DNA of 64,000 bases. Origin: GCA-002708315 sp963676635. GTDB taxonomy: Bacteria; Bacteroidota; Bacteroidia; Bacteroidales; F082. The notes under the pieces are model-generated. The model did no database searches and was not told the origin of the DNA. It saw only the letters and a program-made list of their open reading frames with translations. Both the position numbers and the translations under genes were made by a program. Positions 44,148 through 54,541 of this stretch are shown in pieces; within the stretch, counting starts at the first letter, position 1, and each line of letters opens with the position of its first letter. The DNA lies in the NCBI GenBank assembly GCA_963676635.1, contig OY781105.1, forward strand, positions 3,100,001 to 3,164,000. The letters are read 5' to 3'.

Positions 44148-45461
44148 TTAAATATAGAGATTTAACAGAGCTTCATACAATTCCTGCTTGCCGCTTAACT
44201 GTTTAGGCTCACCATTCTCGATTGCTATCTTTCTCAGATCTTCAAGAGTGAGGTTACCTTTCTCAAAGTCGAGGCCTGCTCCTGTATTATAAGTACCATA
44301 TCTTTCAGCTCTCATCTTTTGGTAATCAGAGTTACTCATAATATCATCAGCAATTATAAGAGCTCTTGCAAAAGCATCCATACCAGAAATATGAGAAATA
44401 AACAGATCATCTGCATCAGTTGAGTTTCTTCTGATTTTAGCGTCAAAGTTAACACCACCAGTCTGGATACCACCAGATTCAAGAATAACAAGCATCGACT
44501 CAACCAACTCATAAATATTCACAGGAAACTGGTCTGTATCCCATCCATTTTGGTAGTCGCCACGATTAGCATCAATAGAGCCAAGCATACCCGAGTTAGC
44601 AGCCACCTGAAGCTCATGCTGGAAAGTATGGCCAGCCAGAGTAGCGTGGTTTACTTCAATATTCAGTTTAAAATCTTTATCAAGGCCATAATTTTTAAGG
44701 AAGCCTATAACAGTAGCAGAGTCGAAGTCATACTGATGTTTTGTAGGCTCCATAGGCTTAGGCTCAATAAGGAAAGTACCTGTAAAACCATTCTTACGGC
44801 CATAATCTCTTGCCATGCCAAGAAACTGAGCCATATGGTCAAGTTCTTTCTTCATATTAGTGTTGAGAAGAGACATATAACCTTCGCGACCGCCCCAGAA
44901 AACGTAGTTTTGTCCGCCCAAGGCAATAGTAGCATCAATAGCGTTTTTAACCTGCGTTGCAGCATAAGTTACAACATTAAAGTCAGGATTAGTAGATGCA
45001 CCATTCATATATCTTGGGTGAGAGAACAAGTTAGCAGTACCCCAAAGCAATTTTTTACCTGTTTCCTGTTGTTTAGCTTTAGCATAGTCAACCATTTTTT
45101 GTAATCTACTTTCTGTCTCTTCAATGGAGCTACCTTCATCAACGAGGTCTACATCATGAAAACAGTAGTAATCGATACCACATTTATCAAGAAATTCAAA
45201 GCCGGCATCCATTTTAGCTTTAGCCTTCTCAACAGGGTCAGCAATATTATCCCAAGGATGGAAAATAGTAGCACTACCAAAAGGATCGCCACCGTTTGCA
45301 CACAGGCTGTGCCACCATGCCATAGCAAATCTTAAATGTTCTTTCATAGGTTTACCTGCAATCATTCTGTCAGGTTGAAAATAACGGAAAGCCATAGGGT
45401 TCTTGCTTTCAGGTCCTTCAAACTTAATCTTATCAATTCCTTTAAAATATTCTGTACTCAT
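44148..45461 (-). CDS. xylA: Xylose isomerase
   Basis: 437 aa, the standard length of class II xylose isomerases. Converts D-xylose to D-xylulose in the cytoplasm using two divalent metals. Seen: active-site H102 and D105 in CFHDVDL (equivalent to the His101/Asp104 pair of the E. coli enzyme), LWGTANLFSHPR, FLIEPKPMEPTKHQYDFD for metal ligation, NIEVNHATLAGHTFQHEL and GSIDANRGD. It lies between xylB and xylE. Confidence 0.97.
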   Translation of the reverse strand: MSTEYFKGIDKIKFEGPESKNPMAFRYFQPDRMIAGKPMKEHLRFAMAWWHSLCANGGDPFGSATIFHPWDNIADPVEKAKAKMDAGFEFLDKCGIDYYCFHDVDLVDEGSSIEETESRLQKMVDYAKAKQQETGKKLLWGTANLFSHPRYMNGASTNPDFNVVTYAATQVKNAIDATIALGGQNYVFWGGREGYMSLLNTNMKKELDHMAQFLGMARDYGRKNGFTGTFLIEPKPMEPTKHQYDFDSATVIGFLKNYGLDKDFKLNIEVNHATLAGHTFQHELQVAANSGMLGSIDANRGDYQNGWDTDQFPVNIYELVESMLVILESGGIQTGGVNFDAKIRRNSTDADDLFISHISGMDAFARALIIADDIMSNSDYQKMRAERYGTYNTGAGLDFEKGNLTLEDLRKIAIENGEPKQLSGKQELYEALLNLYI

Positions 45462-45492
45462 GATTTTATTTTTTAAGTGATTATTATCAAAA

Positions 45493-46986
45493 TTATAGTG
45501 TATAGTTTTTCAGAGTTGCTTCAAGCATAGATTTCCATTTGAGGTAATATTCTCTGATATTTGAATTAGCAGACGGTTCGTAAATCTTCAGCACCTTTAA
45601 TCCATCAAATGCATCAGCAGGACTGGTAAATAAACCAGCGCCAATAGCAGCACCGCGGGCAGCGCCTTCCGCACCATTAGTATTCGTAAGTTCAATTTGA
45701 GAGCCTGAAATATTTGCCAGCGTAGACGCAAACAAATCGCTAAGGAACATATTTGCTTTACCTGCTCTGATAACCACAGGATTTAGTCCGACACCTTTCA
45801 TGATATCAATTCCATAGTTGAAAGCAAATACAATACCCTCCTGAATAGCTCTTAAAATATGAGGCTGCTTGTGGTTAATAAGATTCATATTATGCATGGA
45901 AGCCCCAATGTTACGATTTTCGAGAATACGTTCAGCACCATTACCAAAAGGCAGTACAAGGAGTCCACCGGCACCTTCAGGAGCAAGAGCTGCTAACTCA
46001 TTCATCTGATAGTAATCAAGGCTATTACCAGAAATTTGTTGTCGTGCCCATGAATTAAGAATTCCCACAGAATTGAGGCATAACAAAACCCCTAAACGTT
46101 TTTGTTTTTCACTATTATTAACATGTAAAAAGGTATTAACTCGTGATAAAGCGTCATAATCTTTTTTATCAGTAACACCATAAACAACGCCAGAAGTACC
46201 AGCAGTGGCGGCTACTTCACCCGGGTTAAGTACGTTAAGTGATAAGGCGTTATTGGGTTGATCTCCTGCTCTGTATGAAACAGGTATATTTTGTTTCAAG
46301 CCTAACTCAGCAGCCATTTCCTTTGTAAGATGGCCCTGATCAGAGAATGTGTCAACTACTTCAGGAAGTACTTCCCGGTTAAAACCGTAATAATCCAGTA
46401 ATTTGTCAGAAATGGTACCTTCATCAAAATCCCAGAACACACCTTCCGACAAGCCCGAGTTTGTTGTTCTTATATCATTTGTAAGTCTGTAAGCAATATA
46501 ATCGCCCGGTAGCATTATTTTGTGAATCTTTTCAAATATATGAGGTTCATTCTCCTTAACCCAACGTAATTTTGATGCAGTAAAATTGCCCGGAGAATTA
46601 AGCAGATTATTTAAACAGTAATTACCACCAAGTTCCCGCATTGCCTTATTTCCTATTTCCACAGCGCGGCTGTCGCACCATATAATTGAATTACGCAAAG
46701 GTTTCCCCTCTTTATCAACAATAACAAGACCGTGCATCTGATATGAAATCCCAATTGCCTCAGATTGAGATAATAGCTGACTATTTTGTTTGCGTAAAAT
46801 CCCAATTGCAGACTTTAGATTATCCATCCATACTTCAGGATCCTGTTCCGCCCAATCTTTGTTGGAAGAAATTATCTCCATCTCATTTGAAGGATAAGCA
46901 GCTTCTGCTATGCTTACACCTTTGGCAGCATCAAACAAAGAAACTTTTATAGAAGAACTGCCAAGATCAATACCCAATACGATCAT
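45493..46986 (-). CDS. xylB: Xylulokinase
   Basis: FGGY-family kinase that phosphorylates D-xylulose to xylulose 5-phosphate. N terminus GIDLGSSSIKVSLFD, substrate region YQMHGLVIVD and NSIIWCDSRA, catalytic base D242 in YRAGDQPNN, and a C-terminal ATP site with TNTNGAEGAARGAAIGAG. The frame extends to an in-frame ATG at 47016, but the ATG at 46986 (MIVLGIDLG) gives the usual family start and 497 aa, and is preferred. First gene of xylB-xylA-xylE, 31 bp before xylA. Confidence 0.95.
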   Translation of the reverse strand: MIVLGIDLGSSSIKVSLFDAAKGVSIAEAAYPSNEMEIISSNKDWAEQDPEVWMDNLKSAIGILRKQNSQLLSQSEAIGISYQMHGLVIVDKEGKPLRNSIIWCDSRAVEIGNKAMRELGGNYCLNNLLNSPGNFTASKLRWVKENEPHIFEKIHKIMLPGDYIAYRLTNDIRTTNSGLSEGVFWDFDEGTISDKLLDYYGFNREVLPEVVDTFSDQGHLTKEMAAELGLKQNIPVSYRAGDQPNNALSLNVLNPGEVAATAGTSGVVYGVTDKKDYDALSRVNTFLHVNNSEKQKRLGVLLCLNSVGILNSWARQQISGNSLDYYQMNELAALAPEGAGGLLVLPFGNGAERILENRNIGASMHNMNLINHKQPHILRAIQEGIVFAFNYGIDIMKGVGLNPVVIRAGKANMFLSDLFASTLANISGSQIELTNTNGAEGAARGAAIGAGLFTSPADAFDGLKVLKIYEPSANSNIREYYLKWKSMLEATLKNYTL

Positions 46987-47033
46987 ATTATTTTTCTTTA
47001 ATACAAAGAACTGCATAAAATTCCTATCGAAAT

Positions 47034-47068
47034 GGTATTATATTGACAGATAATAGTAATATAATGCC
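47034..47068 (-). promoter_or_regulatory. Inverted repeat upstream of xylB, candidate operator
   Basis: GGTATTATATT (47034-47044) and AATATAATGCC (47058-47068) are complementary at 10 of 11 positions, centred 65 bp before the xylB start and between xylB and the divergent esterase gene. It could be a regulator site or an mRNA-leader hairpin. Confidence 0.4.
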
Positions 47069-47157
47069 AAATAGAGCATGTAAATGTTAAATATTATGTA
47101 AACAACAATGATTTGTTTTAAAATTGTAACTTTAACACTTATAAAAATGATGTGCGT

Positions 47158-47787
47158 ATGAGATATACTATTTACTTATTAGTAATTACAGCTTTGCTGT
47201 TGGCTTCCTGTTCATCGCAACAGGTAAAAATAGCATGTGTTGGAGACAGTATTACAGAAGGTTTTGGTTTAAAGAATCAAAGTCAGACGTCATATCCAGC
47301 AGAACTAAACAATCTGCTTGGGCCAGATACATCAGTTATTAATTTTGGGCGCAGTGCCACAACCATGAGTAAAACAGGAGACTTTCCCTATTGGACAGCC
47401 AAGGAATTCTCAAATGTTTTTGAATATCAACCCGATATTATTATTATCAAACTCGGCACAAACGATACAAAGCCTCATAACTGGGATGCAAATGCATACA
47501 GGTCATCATATCAGGCAATGATTGATACATTCAGTACAATCGGTACACATCCCCGAATATTTGTATGCAAGCCTGTACCCGCTTTTGATACTAAATGGGG
47601 AATTAATGATTCCACTTTGGTAAATGGTGTTATCCCGGTTGTTGAAGAGATAGCAGAAGCAAACAACCTTAAGGTAATAGATTGTTATACACCAATGGTA
47701 GATAAGGGGCAGTATTTCTTCGACAGCATACATCCTGATACATCAGGAACAAAGATTATGGCAGAGATTATTTCAAAGCAAATATGA
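47158..47787 (+). CDS. SGNH/GDSL-family esterase lipoprotein
   Basis: 209 aa from the ATG at 47158 (a GTG two codons upstream is possible). Lipobox LLASC (C18). SGNH blocks: block I GDSITEGFG with nucleophile S31, the Gly block near INFGRSA, block III GTNDT, and block V DSIHP with D189 and H192. Family members include lysophospholipases and carbohydrate deacetylases. Between the xyl operon and the Sus genes, removal of acetyl groups from plant-wall oligosaccharides is a reasonable inference. Confidence 0.85.
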   Translation: MRYTIYLLVITALLLASCSSQQVKIACVGDSITEGFGLKNQSQTSYPAELNNLLGPDTSVINFGRSATTMSKTGDFPYWTAKEFSNVFEYQPDIIIIKLGTNDTKPHNWDANAYRSSYQAMIDTFSTIGTHPRIFVCKPVPAFDTKWGINDSTLVNGVIPVVEEIAEANNLKVIDCYTPMVDKGQYFFDSIHPDTSGTKIMAEIISKQI

Positions 47788-48112
47788 GGTCAAAAGTAGA
47801 GAGTAAAAATATATGTAAAGATAAATCAGCAGATGATACAAACGTTAGATGAAAATTTTAACATTGGAAACATTCATTGCGATAATTGGAGATTTTTACT
47901 GCAAACGTTTGATTTTGCTGAATTTTCTTAACATTATTTGTCTGATTTTTAATACTTAGTTAACATATGATACACATTAGCATTAACATTTGACACTATT
48001 ATGTTTACAATTACAGCATTAGATTGGAACATATTACTACAATGTTAACAATATGTTAATGATATTTTTGGTGCAAACAATAATTTAATAGTAATAAACA
48101 GTTTGAGAGAAT
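47788..48112 (+). promoter_or_regulatory. susC upstream region with LacI-type palindrome and -7 box
   Basis: This 325-bp gene-free region is AT-rich. CAAACGTTTG at 47902-47911 is a perfect 10-bp palindrome of the LacI-operator type, and a related ACAAACGTTAG occurs about 65 bp earlier. TATTTTTG at 48063-48070 matches the -7 consensus, 43 bp before the susC ATG. No small gene seen. Confidence 0.45.
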
Positions 48113-51100
48113 ATGAGAAAATTTACTAATCTAAAAAAGGAGTCAGATAAATCTCGTTCCGGTATGCATATATCGGGAATTAAGATGATTATTCTGACAA
48201 TTATCTCGTGCTTTTTCTTTCAATATAATATTTACGCACAGGAGACAGCCATTGCCGGTACAGTTACCGACGCAAACGGTTTAACTCTTCCGGGGGTAAA
48301 TATTGTAATAAAAGGAACTACTACGGGAGCTGTTACTGATGCTAATGGTGAATTTAGTATCAATGCAAAACCAAGCGACATTCTGATAGTAACATACATC
48401 GGCTATGAAAAGAAGGAAGTTGAAGTTGGTGATCGCAAGATCGTAAAAATTACATTGGCTGAGGATGTATCCCAGCTAAATGAAGTAATAGTGATAGGTT
48501 ATGGTACTCAGAAGAAAAAGCTTATTACCGGAGCTACATCACAGGTTAAAGGAGAGCAAATTGAGAAACGAAATGCAATTGGCGCTCTTGAATCCGTACA
48601 AGGAACTGTTGCAGGTCTTAATATTACACCTACTTCAGGTCAGCCAGGTAGTGATATGAAAGTTAACATTCGAGGTTTGGGTACAATCCAGAATGCTACA
48701 CCTCTTTATATAGTAGACGGAGTACAAACAGGTGATATATCATATCTCAATCCAGCAGATATTGCTTCTTTTGATGTACTCAAAGATGCTGCATCCGCTG
48801 CAATCTATGGTAATCAGGCTGCAAACGGTGTAATTCTTATTACTACAAAAAAAGGCGAAATACTTCAGGATGGCTCAGGTCAGAAAAGTTATTCTCAGGT
48901 AACATTTGATGCTTATTACGGTTATCAGGATCGTGAAAAGAAAATCAGCACATTAAATACCGAAGAATATGCAATGATTATGAATGAGCAGCATCTTAAC
49001 TCTGGCGGAAGTCCGAGTACTTTACCCTTTAATATGAACGATCTACCAGCATATACATCAGAGGGAGTTGCCAATACAGACTGGCTCAATGAGATGTTTG
49101 TAAACGATGCTGTAACCGAGAATTATGTTGTTGGTTTTAACGGAGGAACTCAGTACTCATCTTTGTCAATGAGTTTATCATACACAGGTCAGCAAGGTAT
49201 TGTTGGAGGTGAAGATCTTAGTGACTATAACAGATATGGTGCACGTATTAATTCAGAACATAAATTATTTGAAGGTGTTCTTAATGTTGGAGAAAACTTT
49301 ACATTTTCATATGTAAAAAGCAGAGGCATCAGTGTGGGCAACCAGTATGACAATACTTTGAGAGGTGCATTTAATACAAGTCCGCTATTACCAGTATATG
49401 ATAATGATGGTAATTTCTTTAATTCTGCAAGTGAAACTATTGTTGACCAACATGGTGATACATACTGGAATGATCAGGAAGCAAATCCATATGCGTCTAT
49501 GGTAATTAACAATCAGAATATTAATAGATCACAAAAGCTTATAGGAAACATCTTTGCTGAATTGAATTTTACTAAAAATCTGAAATTCCGTACATCATTG
49601 GGAATGGATTATTGGGCAAGTAGCTATAGAACTTATACTCCGATATATCAGTTATCGATATATTCATTTTCTGACCATTCAAAAGTTACACAGGAAATGC
49701 AGAGTGGTATAGGACTTACATGGGACAATCAATTAACATACACGAAAAATATTGGAAAGCATCACCTTACAGGAATGGTAGGTAGCTCAGCACAGCAGTA
49801 TAGTGGTACTTGGCTTTATGGTGAAAATGTTGATCTTGCTTTCAATGATATGGAACATGCATGGTTGGATAATGCTACCAACATTACTAACATTACGTTG
49901 ATGTCAATTGAAGGAGCACCTTTAGAAGATAACAGGATGATGTCATATTTTGGAAGGGTGCAGTACAATTATAACGAAACATACTTGTTTAACGCAACTT
50001 TCAGAGCTGATGGTTCCTCTAAATTTGCTGATGGACACAGATGGGGTTACTTCCCATCACTTTCCGCAGGATGGGTTATGACTAACCAGGATTTTATGGA
50101 AAACATTAAAGGTGTGTTACCTTATTTTAAACTTAGAGGTAGCTGGGGACAGGTTGGTAACTGTAACATTGATCCGTTCCAGTATCTGGCACCTATTAGC
50201 TTCACCAATGCTCAGTACAATTTTGGTGACGAAGAAGGTGTAAGTTATACTGGTTCTTATCCAAGCAGATTATCAAATCCTGATCTTACATGGGAAACAA
50301 GTGAACAACTTGACTTTGGTTTTGATGCTGGTTTATTTAACAGTAATCTTTTCGTTAACTTCGATTATTACAGAAAAATTAGTAAGAACTGGCTCATTAA
50401 AGCACCTGTTCTGGCAACAGCAGGAACAGAAGAACCATTTATTAATGGTGGTGATGTTCATAATAATGGTGTTGAACTTGGAGTTACATGGCAGGATAAT
50501 GCCGGTGAATTTCAATATAGAGTAAATGTTGTAGGTGCTTATAATAAAAATGAAGTGACAAACATACCAACAGAAGATGGTATTATACATGGAGCAGCAA
50601 ACTCACTCTACAATAATTCAACTGAATTTTATCGTTGTGAAAGTGGTCACTCTATTGGATATTTCTGGGGTTTTGAAACAGATGGTATATTCCAGACAGG
50701 TTCAGAAGTTACATCATATGTTAGTAGTGATGGTACAGTTATCATGCCAAATGCTCAACCTGGTGATTTAAGGTATGTTGACCAGAATGACGATGGTGTT
50801 ATAAATGATGATGATAAAATTGATCTTGGTGATCCAAATCCGGATTTCTCTTTTGGTATTACATTTTCATGTGATTGGAAAGGTCTTGACTTTATGCTCG
50901 TTGCCAATGGTGTTATGGGCAATCAAATTGTACAGTCATATCGTGGACAATCAGGTATGTATTCGAATTACACAGATTATATACTTGATAGATGGACCGG
51001 TCCAGGTACATCTAATTCAGTACCACGTGTAACAAATACCAATATTAACTACAGGTTCTCAGATATTTTTGTTCAGAATGGTGATTATCTGCGTTTAAGC

Positions 51101-51334
51101 AATATTACAATTGGTTATGATCTGGCAAGAGTGATTAAGATTAAATCACTATCACAGTTCAGAATTTATGCAAGTGTCCAGAATCTATACACATTTACAA
51201 ACTATACAGGAATGGATCCTGATATAGGCTATGGCCTTGATAATGGTGTTACTGATATGTTCTCATCTGGTATAGACCTTGGTTTTTATCCACATGCGAG
51301 AACTTTTTTATTTGGAATCAACATAAAATACTAA
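48113..51334 (+). CDS. susC: SusC-like TonB-dependent outer-membrane glycan transporter
   Basis: 1073 aa. Signal segment with YNIYAQE near residue 43, carboxypeptidase-regulatory-like domain (GTVTDANGLTLPGVNIVIKG), then the SusC signature region (NEVIVIGYGTQKK) and plug (GLNITPTSGQPGS, VNIRGLGT, PLYIVDGV, DVLKDAASAAIYG), followed by a long barrel ending in an aromatic strand. No STN signalling domain, so it is not expected to drive an anti-sigma factor. It imports oligosaccharides produced at the cell surface, with the SusD lipoprotein acting as lid. First gene of the PUL. Confidence 0.95.
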   Translation: MRKFTNLKKESDKSRSGMHISGIKMIILTIISCFFFQYNIYAQETAIAGTVTDANGLTLPGVNIVIKGTTTGAVTDANGEFSINAKPSDILIVTYIGYEKKEVEVGDRKIVKITLAEDVSQLNEVIVIGYGTQKKKLITGATSQVKGEQIEKRNAIGALESVQGTVAGLNITPTSGQPGSDMKVNIRGLGTIQNATPLYIVDGVQTGDISYLNPADIASFDVLKDAASAAIYGNQAANGVILITTKKGEILQDGSGQKSYSQVTFDAYYGYQDREKKISTLNTEEYAMIMNEQHLNSGGSPSTLPFNMNDLPAYTSEGVANTDWLNEMFVNDAVTENYVVGFNGGTQYSSLSMSLSYTGQQGIVGGEDLSDYNRYGARINSEHKLFEGVLNVGENFTFSYVKSRGISVGNQYDNTLRGAFNTSPLLPVYDNDGNFFNSASETIVDQHGDTYWNDQEANPYASMVINNQNINRSQKLIGNIFAELNFTKNLKFRTSLGMDYWASSYRTYTPIYQLSIYSFSDHSKVTQEMQSGIGLTWDNQLTYTKNIGKHHLTGMVGSSAQQYSGTWLYGENVDLAFNDMEHAWLDNATNITNITLMSIEGAPLEDNRMMSYFGRVQYNYNETYLFNATFRADGSSKFADGHRWGYFPSLSAGWVMTNQDFMENIKGVLPYFKLRGSWGQVGNCNIDPFQYLAPISFTNAQYNFGDEEGVSYTGSYPSRLSNPDLTWETSEQLDFGFDAGLFNSNLFVNFDYYRKISKNWLIKAPVLATAGTEEPFINGGDVHNNGVELGVTWQDNAGEFQYRVNVVGAYNKNEVTNIPTEDGIIHGAANSLYNNSTEFYRCESGHSIGYFWGFETDGIFQTGSEVTSYVSSDGTVIMPNAQPGDLRYVDQNDDGVINDDDKIDLGDPNPDFSFGITFSCDWKGLDFMLVANGVMGNQIVQSYRGQSGMYSNYTDYILDRWTGPGTSNSVPRVTNTNINYRFSDIFVQNGDYLRLSNITIGYDLARVIKIKSLSQFRIYASVQNLYTFTNYTGMDPDIGYGLDNGVTDMFSSGIDLGFYPHARTFLFGINIKY

Positions 51335-51338
51335 AAAC

Positions 51339-52973
51339 ATGAAAGCATTAAAAAATATAATACTTATAGTTTTTGTTCTGATCATGTCGTCATGTACAAA
51401 GGACTTTCTTGATACAGATGACCTGACACACAAAAATGCAGGTAACTACTATAGAACACCAGCCGATGCTCAAGAAGCATTAACAGGATGTTATGATGCG
51501 TTACAGCTTATTTATGCCGATGGCATTGCTTGTCCATTAGCATCTGATATAATGTCTGATCTTTGTTTTGCAGGCACAGGAGCAGGAGATGCCGATAATT
51601 ATCCGATGATTGATGAATTTGATAAGTCTGTTTCCCCTTCTGATCAGAATTTGTATGAACCTAACTGGGAATATTACTATGTCGGTATTTTTAGAGTAAA
51701 CACATTGCTTATGAATCTTGATAATATTGACTGGAGCGGTGATGAAAGTCAGAGGGATGTAATAGAAGCTGAAGCTAAATTCCTCAGAGCCTATTTCTAT
51801 TTTGATATGGTGCGTCTTTGGGAAAAAGTACCATTGCTTACTGAACCTACCCGAGAAAATATACCACAGTCGGAACCTGATGATACTTACGAGTTAATCA
51901 CAACAGACCTAATATATGCTGCTGAACATGGTCGTTCAGCAACTTATGGAGAGATTGTAAGCACTGAATATGGTCATTCAACAAAATGGGCTGCTGAAGC
52001 AATGTTAGCCCGTGTATACTTATTTTACACCGGTTATTATGGATCATCTGATCTTGTAGGCCTTGTTAGCGAAAGCGATGCTCTTTCATATGTGGAAGAT
52101 GTTATCCAGAATAGTGGCCATGATCTGGTTCAGAATTATTATGATTTGTGGCCTGCAGCGTCTACTTATCAGGCAGCAAAAGAAGGTAAACCAATTGATG
52201 ATAATACATACGCTGGTGAAAATAATATTGAAATAGTATTTTCTATTAAATACACATATACATCAGATTACGATGGTAATACTGACGGTAACCACTGGAT
52301 GGTAATGAATGGATTGCGTGGTCAGTCATATCCTGAGTATGGCTATGGCAACGGTTGGGGTGCCTGTACAGTTGTTCCTGAATTCTATGAAGGATGGGAT
52401 GAAGGTGATGACAGACGTGAAGCTTCTGTTATGGCTATTGAACAAGAAAGTATGGATTATACAGAATATACAGATGTAAAAGAATACACAGGTTATTTTA
52501 CAAAAAAATATATTCCACTTTGCGATGCTGATGGAAATAGTACTGCGGTAAACTATGGAGCTGTGAACTTTATGATTGGACAGTATCAAGATTACTTCGT
52601 TATGAGATTCTCTGATGTATTACTTATGGCTGCTGAATTGGGAAGCTCAAACGCTCTCGAGTATGTTAACAGAGTTAGAGAAAGAGCAAAAGTTGATCCG
52701 ATAGGTTCTGTTGATAAGGATGTTATCTACAATGAAAGAATGTATGAATTCGCTTTCGAAGGTATCAGATACTGGGATCTTCTTCGCTATGATAACACTT
52801 TGCAGTATGCTGCTGATAGAGTTACTTATTCAGGTCCTGTGCTTAATGGTGGTGTTGAACAAACTCTTGAAATATCAGGTAGTTATCTTAAAACAACACG
52901 TGGCTTAAGTCAGGTGCCTTATAATCAAATTACACTTTCAGCAGGTGTTCTTAAACAAAATACCGGATGGTAA
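51339..52973 (+). CDS. susD: SusD-like glycan-binding lipoprotein
   Basis: 544 aa. Lipobox IMSSC, the SusD N-terminal pattern DFLDTDDLTHKNAGNYYRTPADAQEA (given in part), the TPR-like middle EAKFLRAYFYFDMVRLWEKVPL and the C-terminal motif NEERMYEFAFEGIRYWDLLR-like (YNERMYEFAFEGIRYWD). It lies 4 bp after susC and forms the lid of the transporter, binding the target glycan at the surface. Confidence 0.95.
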   Translation: MKALKNIILIVFVLIMSSCTKDFLDTDDLTHKNAGNYYRTPADAQEALTGCYDALQLIYADGIACPLASDIMSDLCFAGTGAGDADNYPMIDEFDKSVSPSDQNLYEPNWEYYYVGIFRVNTLLMNLDNIDWSGDESQRDVIEAEAKFLRAYFYFDMVRLWEKVPLLTEPTRENIPQSEPDDTYELITTDLIYAAEHGRSATYGEIVSTEYGHSTKWAAEAMLARVYLFYTGYYGSSDLVGLVSESDALSYVEDVIQNSGHDLVQNYYDLWPAASTYQAAKEGKPIDDNTYAGENNIEIVFSIKYTYTSDYDGNTDGNHWMVMNGLRGQSYPEYGYGNGWGACTVVPEFYEGWDEGDDRREASVMAIEQESMDYTEYTDVKEYTGYFTKKYIPLCDADGNSTAVNYGAVNFMIGQYQDYFVMRFSDVLLMAAELGSSNALEYVNRVRERAKVDPIGSVDKDVIYNERMYEFAFEGIRYWDLLRYDNTLQYAADRVTYSGPVLNGGVEQTLEISGSYLKTTRGLSQVPYNQITLSAGVLKQNTGW

Positions 52974-53026
52974 TTAAAATACGATAGTTAAATTAACAAA
53001 TACACTATAACTTTAAATTTTACAAA

Positions 53027-54487
53027 ATGAAAAAATTTAGTTTTTTATTAAGTTTGATTGCAATTATTTTCGCAATCGTAGTAGTTTCTTCCTGTAAAAA
53101 GGATGATGATGATGATAATCAACCTGTTGATTATACTCCTGTATTAAACACAGATTTTAGCTTTACTGTGGATCAAAACACAGTAAACTTTACTACATCA
53201 CTTACTGGTAATGTTTGGATTAACAATGTAAACACTGATGTTTCAACAAACTTTGAAGATGGAGCATGTTCAGTATTTCTTCCATTAGCTGGTGATTATC
53301 CATTTACATGTAATATTCTTGTTGATGGTGTTGAGTACAAATCAGCAGAATTTAATGTTGGTATTGAATCAGATGATGTATCTTATCTTAATTCAGGATT
53401 GTGGCTGTATCTTTCAGGTGGTGCTGGTAATACCAAAACCTGGCGTATGGACATGAATGCTGATGGTAAATGTGTTTATTTTGATGGTCCTCTGTATTTC
53501 AGTGGTGCTGAGGACGAGCCTTACTGGGCATGGGATGTTTATGAACTTCCTTACGACCTTAATGGTACTTTAATGGAATCTTATTTCAACTGGAGCCCTG
53601 CGTATTCAGACAATACTTGGATTATGGCTGCTATGGATTATGGTACAATTACTTTTAGTGGTAATGATCTTATTGCAGTAACTAACAAATTTGGTGTTGA
53701 GCAAACAGGTTCATTTACTTTTGATACAACAACTTTCAAACTTGATCTTACAACTGTTACACTTCCAACTGACACAGCAAGATTTAATGAGCCTCAGGTT
53801 GAAGAATGGGGAAAAATCCGTGTGTTTACTCTTACTGATTCTTCAATGCAGTTAGGTCTGAAACGTGTTTATGAAGGTTTTAATGAAGATGGGTCACAGA
53901 TTGAATCTCGTTGGACTCTTGTTTACAACTTTGTATGTGCAGATTATGATTATCCAATGCCAGAAGAGTTTACTTATACAGAAACAATAAACACTTCTTT
54001 TACCCAGGATGATATGGTAGGTACTTGGAGATATGCTGAAGTTCCTATGGGATGGATTGCATGGCAAAAAGATGGCGACCAGGGTACAAGCTTCCCTGCT
54101 CACCTTTATGAAAAATGGTATACAACATCTGATGTTGTTACTACATTAGAAAGTTGGGGACTCACTGGTGTTGACTCAACATTTACTGCCAACAGTACTA
54201 AAGAATATGTTTTCAACGCAGATGGTTCTTGTAACTTAAATGGTGAAGACAATACTTACACTGTTGTTGACGGTGTTATTACATTTGGTAATGAATTATT
54301 AGGTCATGAATTTAATGGTGCTGCTGATTTAGCTTTATCAGGATCTGAAATTAAAGTTATAAGTTTTGATAAAATGGGACCTGAAACTGATCTTATCGAC
54401 ACACCTCCATTTACTGGTATTTGGATTGGTCAGCAAAATGACTCTAAAATGGAGTATAAAGCTGTTCAGCTTCAAAAAATTAATTAG
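53027..54487 (+). CDS. PUL surface glycan-binding lipoprotein (SusE/F-positioned)
   Basis: 486 aa. Lipobox VVSSC followed by an acidic stretch (KKDDDDD) typical of surface-exposed lipoproteins. Beta-rich throughout, with Ig/PKD-like N terminus and two tryptophan-rich modules (residues around 120-200 and 320-365; motifs GTWRYAEVPMGW and TGIWIGQQ). No catalytic motif. Position third after susCD suggests a surface glycan-binding protein. Fold family not identified with certainty. Confidence 0.75.
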   Translation: MKKFSFLLSLIAIIFAIVVVSSCKKDDDDDNQPVDYTPVLNTDFSFTVDQNTVNFTTSLTGNVWINNVNTDVSTNFEDGACSVFLPLAGDYPFTCNILVDGVEYKSAEFNVGIESDDVSYLNSGLWLYLSGGAGNTKTWRMDMNADGKCVYFDGPLYFSGAEDEPYWAWDVYELPYDLNGTLMESYFNWSPAYSDNTWIMAAMDYGTITFSGNDLIAVTNKFGVEQTGSFTFDTTTFKLDLTTVTLPTDTARFNEPQVEEWGKIRVFTLTDSSMQLGLKRVYEGFNEDGSQIESRWTLVYNFVCADYDYPMPEEFTYTETINTSFTQDDMVGTWRYAEVPMGWIAWQKDGDQGTSFPAHLYEKWYTTSDVVTTLESWGLTGVDSTFTANSTKEYVFNADGSCNLNGEDNTYTVVDGVITFGNELLGHEFNGAADLALSGSEIKVISFDKMGPETDLIDTPPFTGIWIGQQNDSKMEYKAVQLQKIN

Positions 54488-54517
54488 CATTTTTTAGTTA
54501 GTGTGAATAATAGTATT

Positions 54518-54541
54518 GGTGGCTTTTGAAAAAAAGCCACC
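54518..54541 (+). terminator. Intercistronic hairpin after the susCDE-like genes
   Basis: GGTGGCTTTT / AAAAGCCACC, 10-bp perfect stem, loop GAAA, no strong T tract. It probably attenuates read-through or protects the susCD transcript. Confidence 0.7.
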
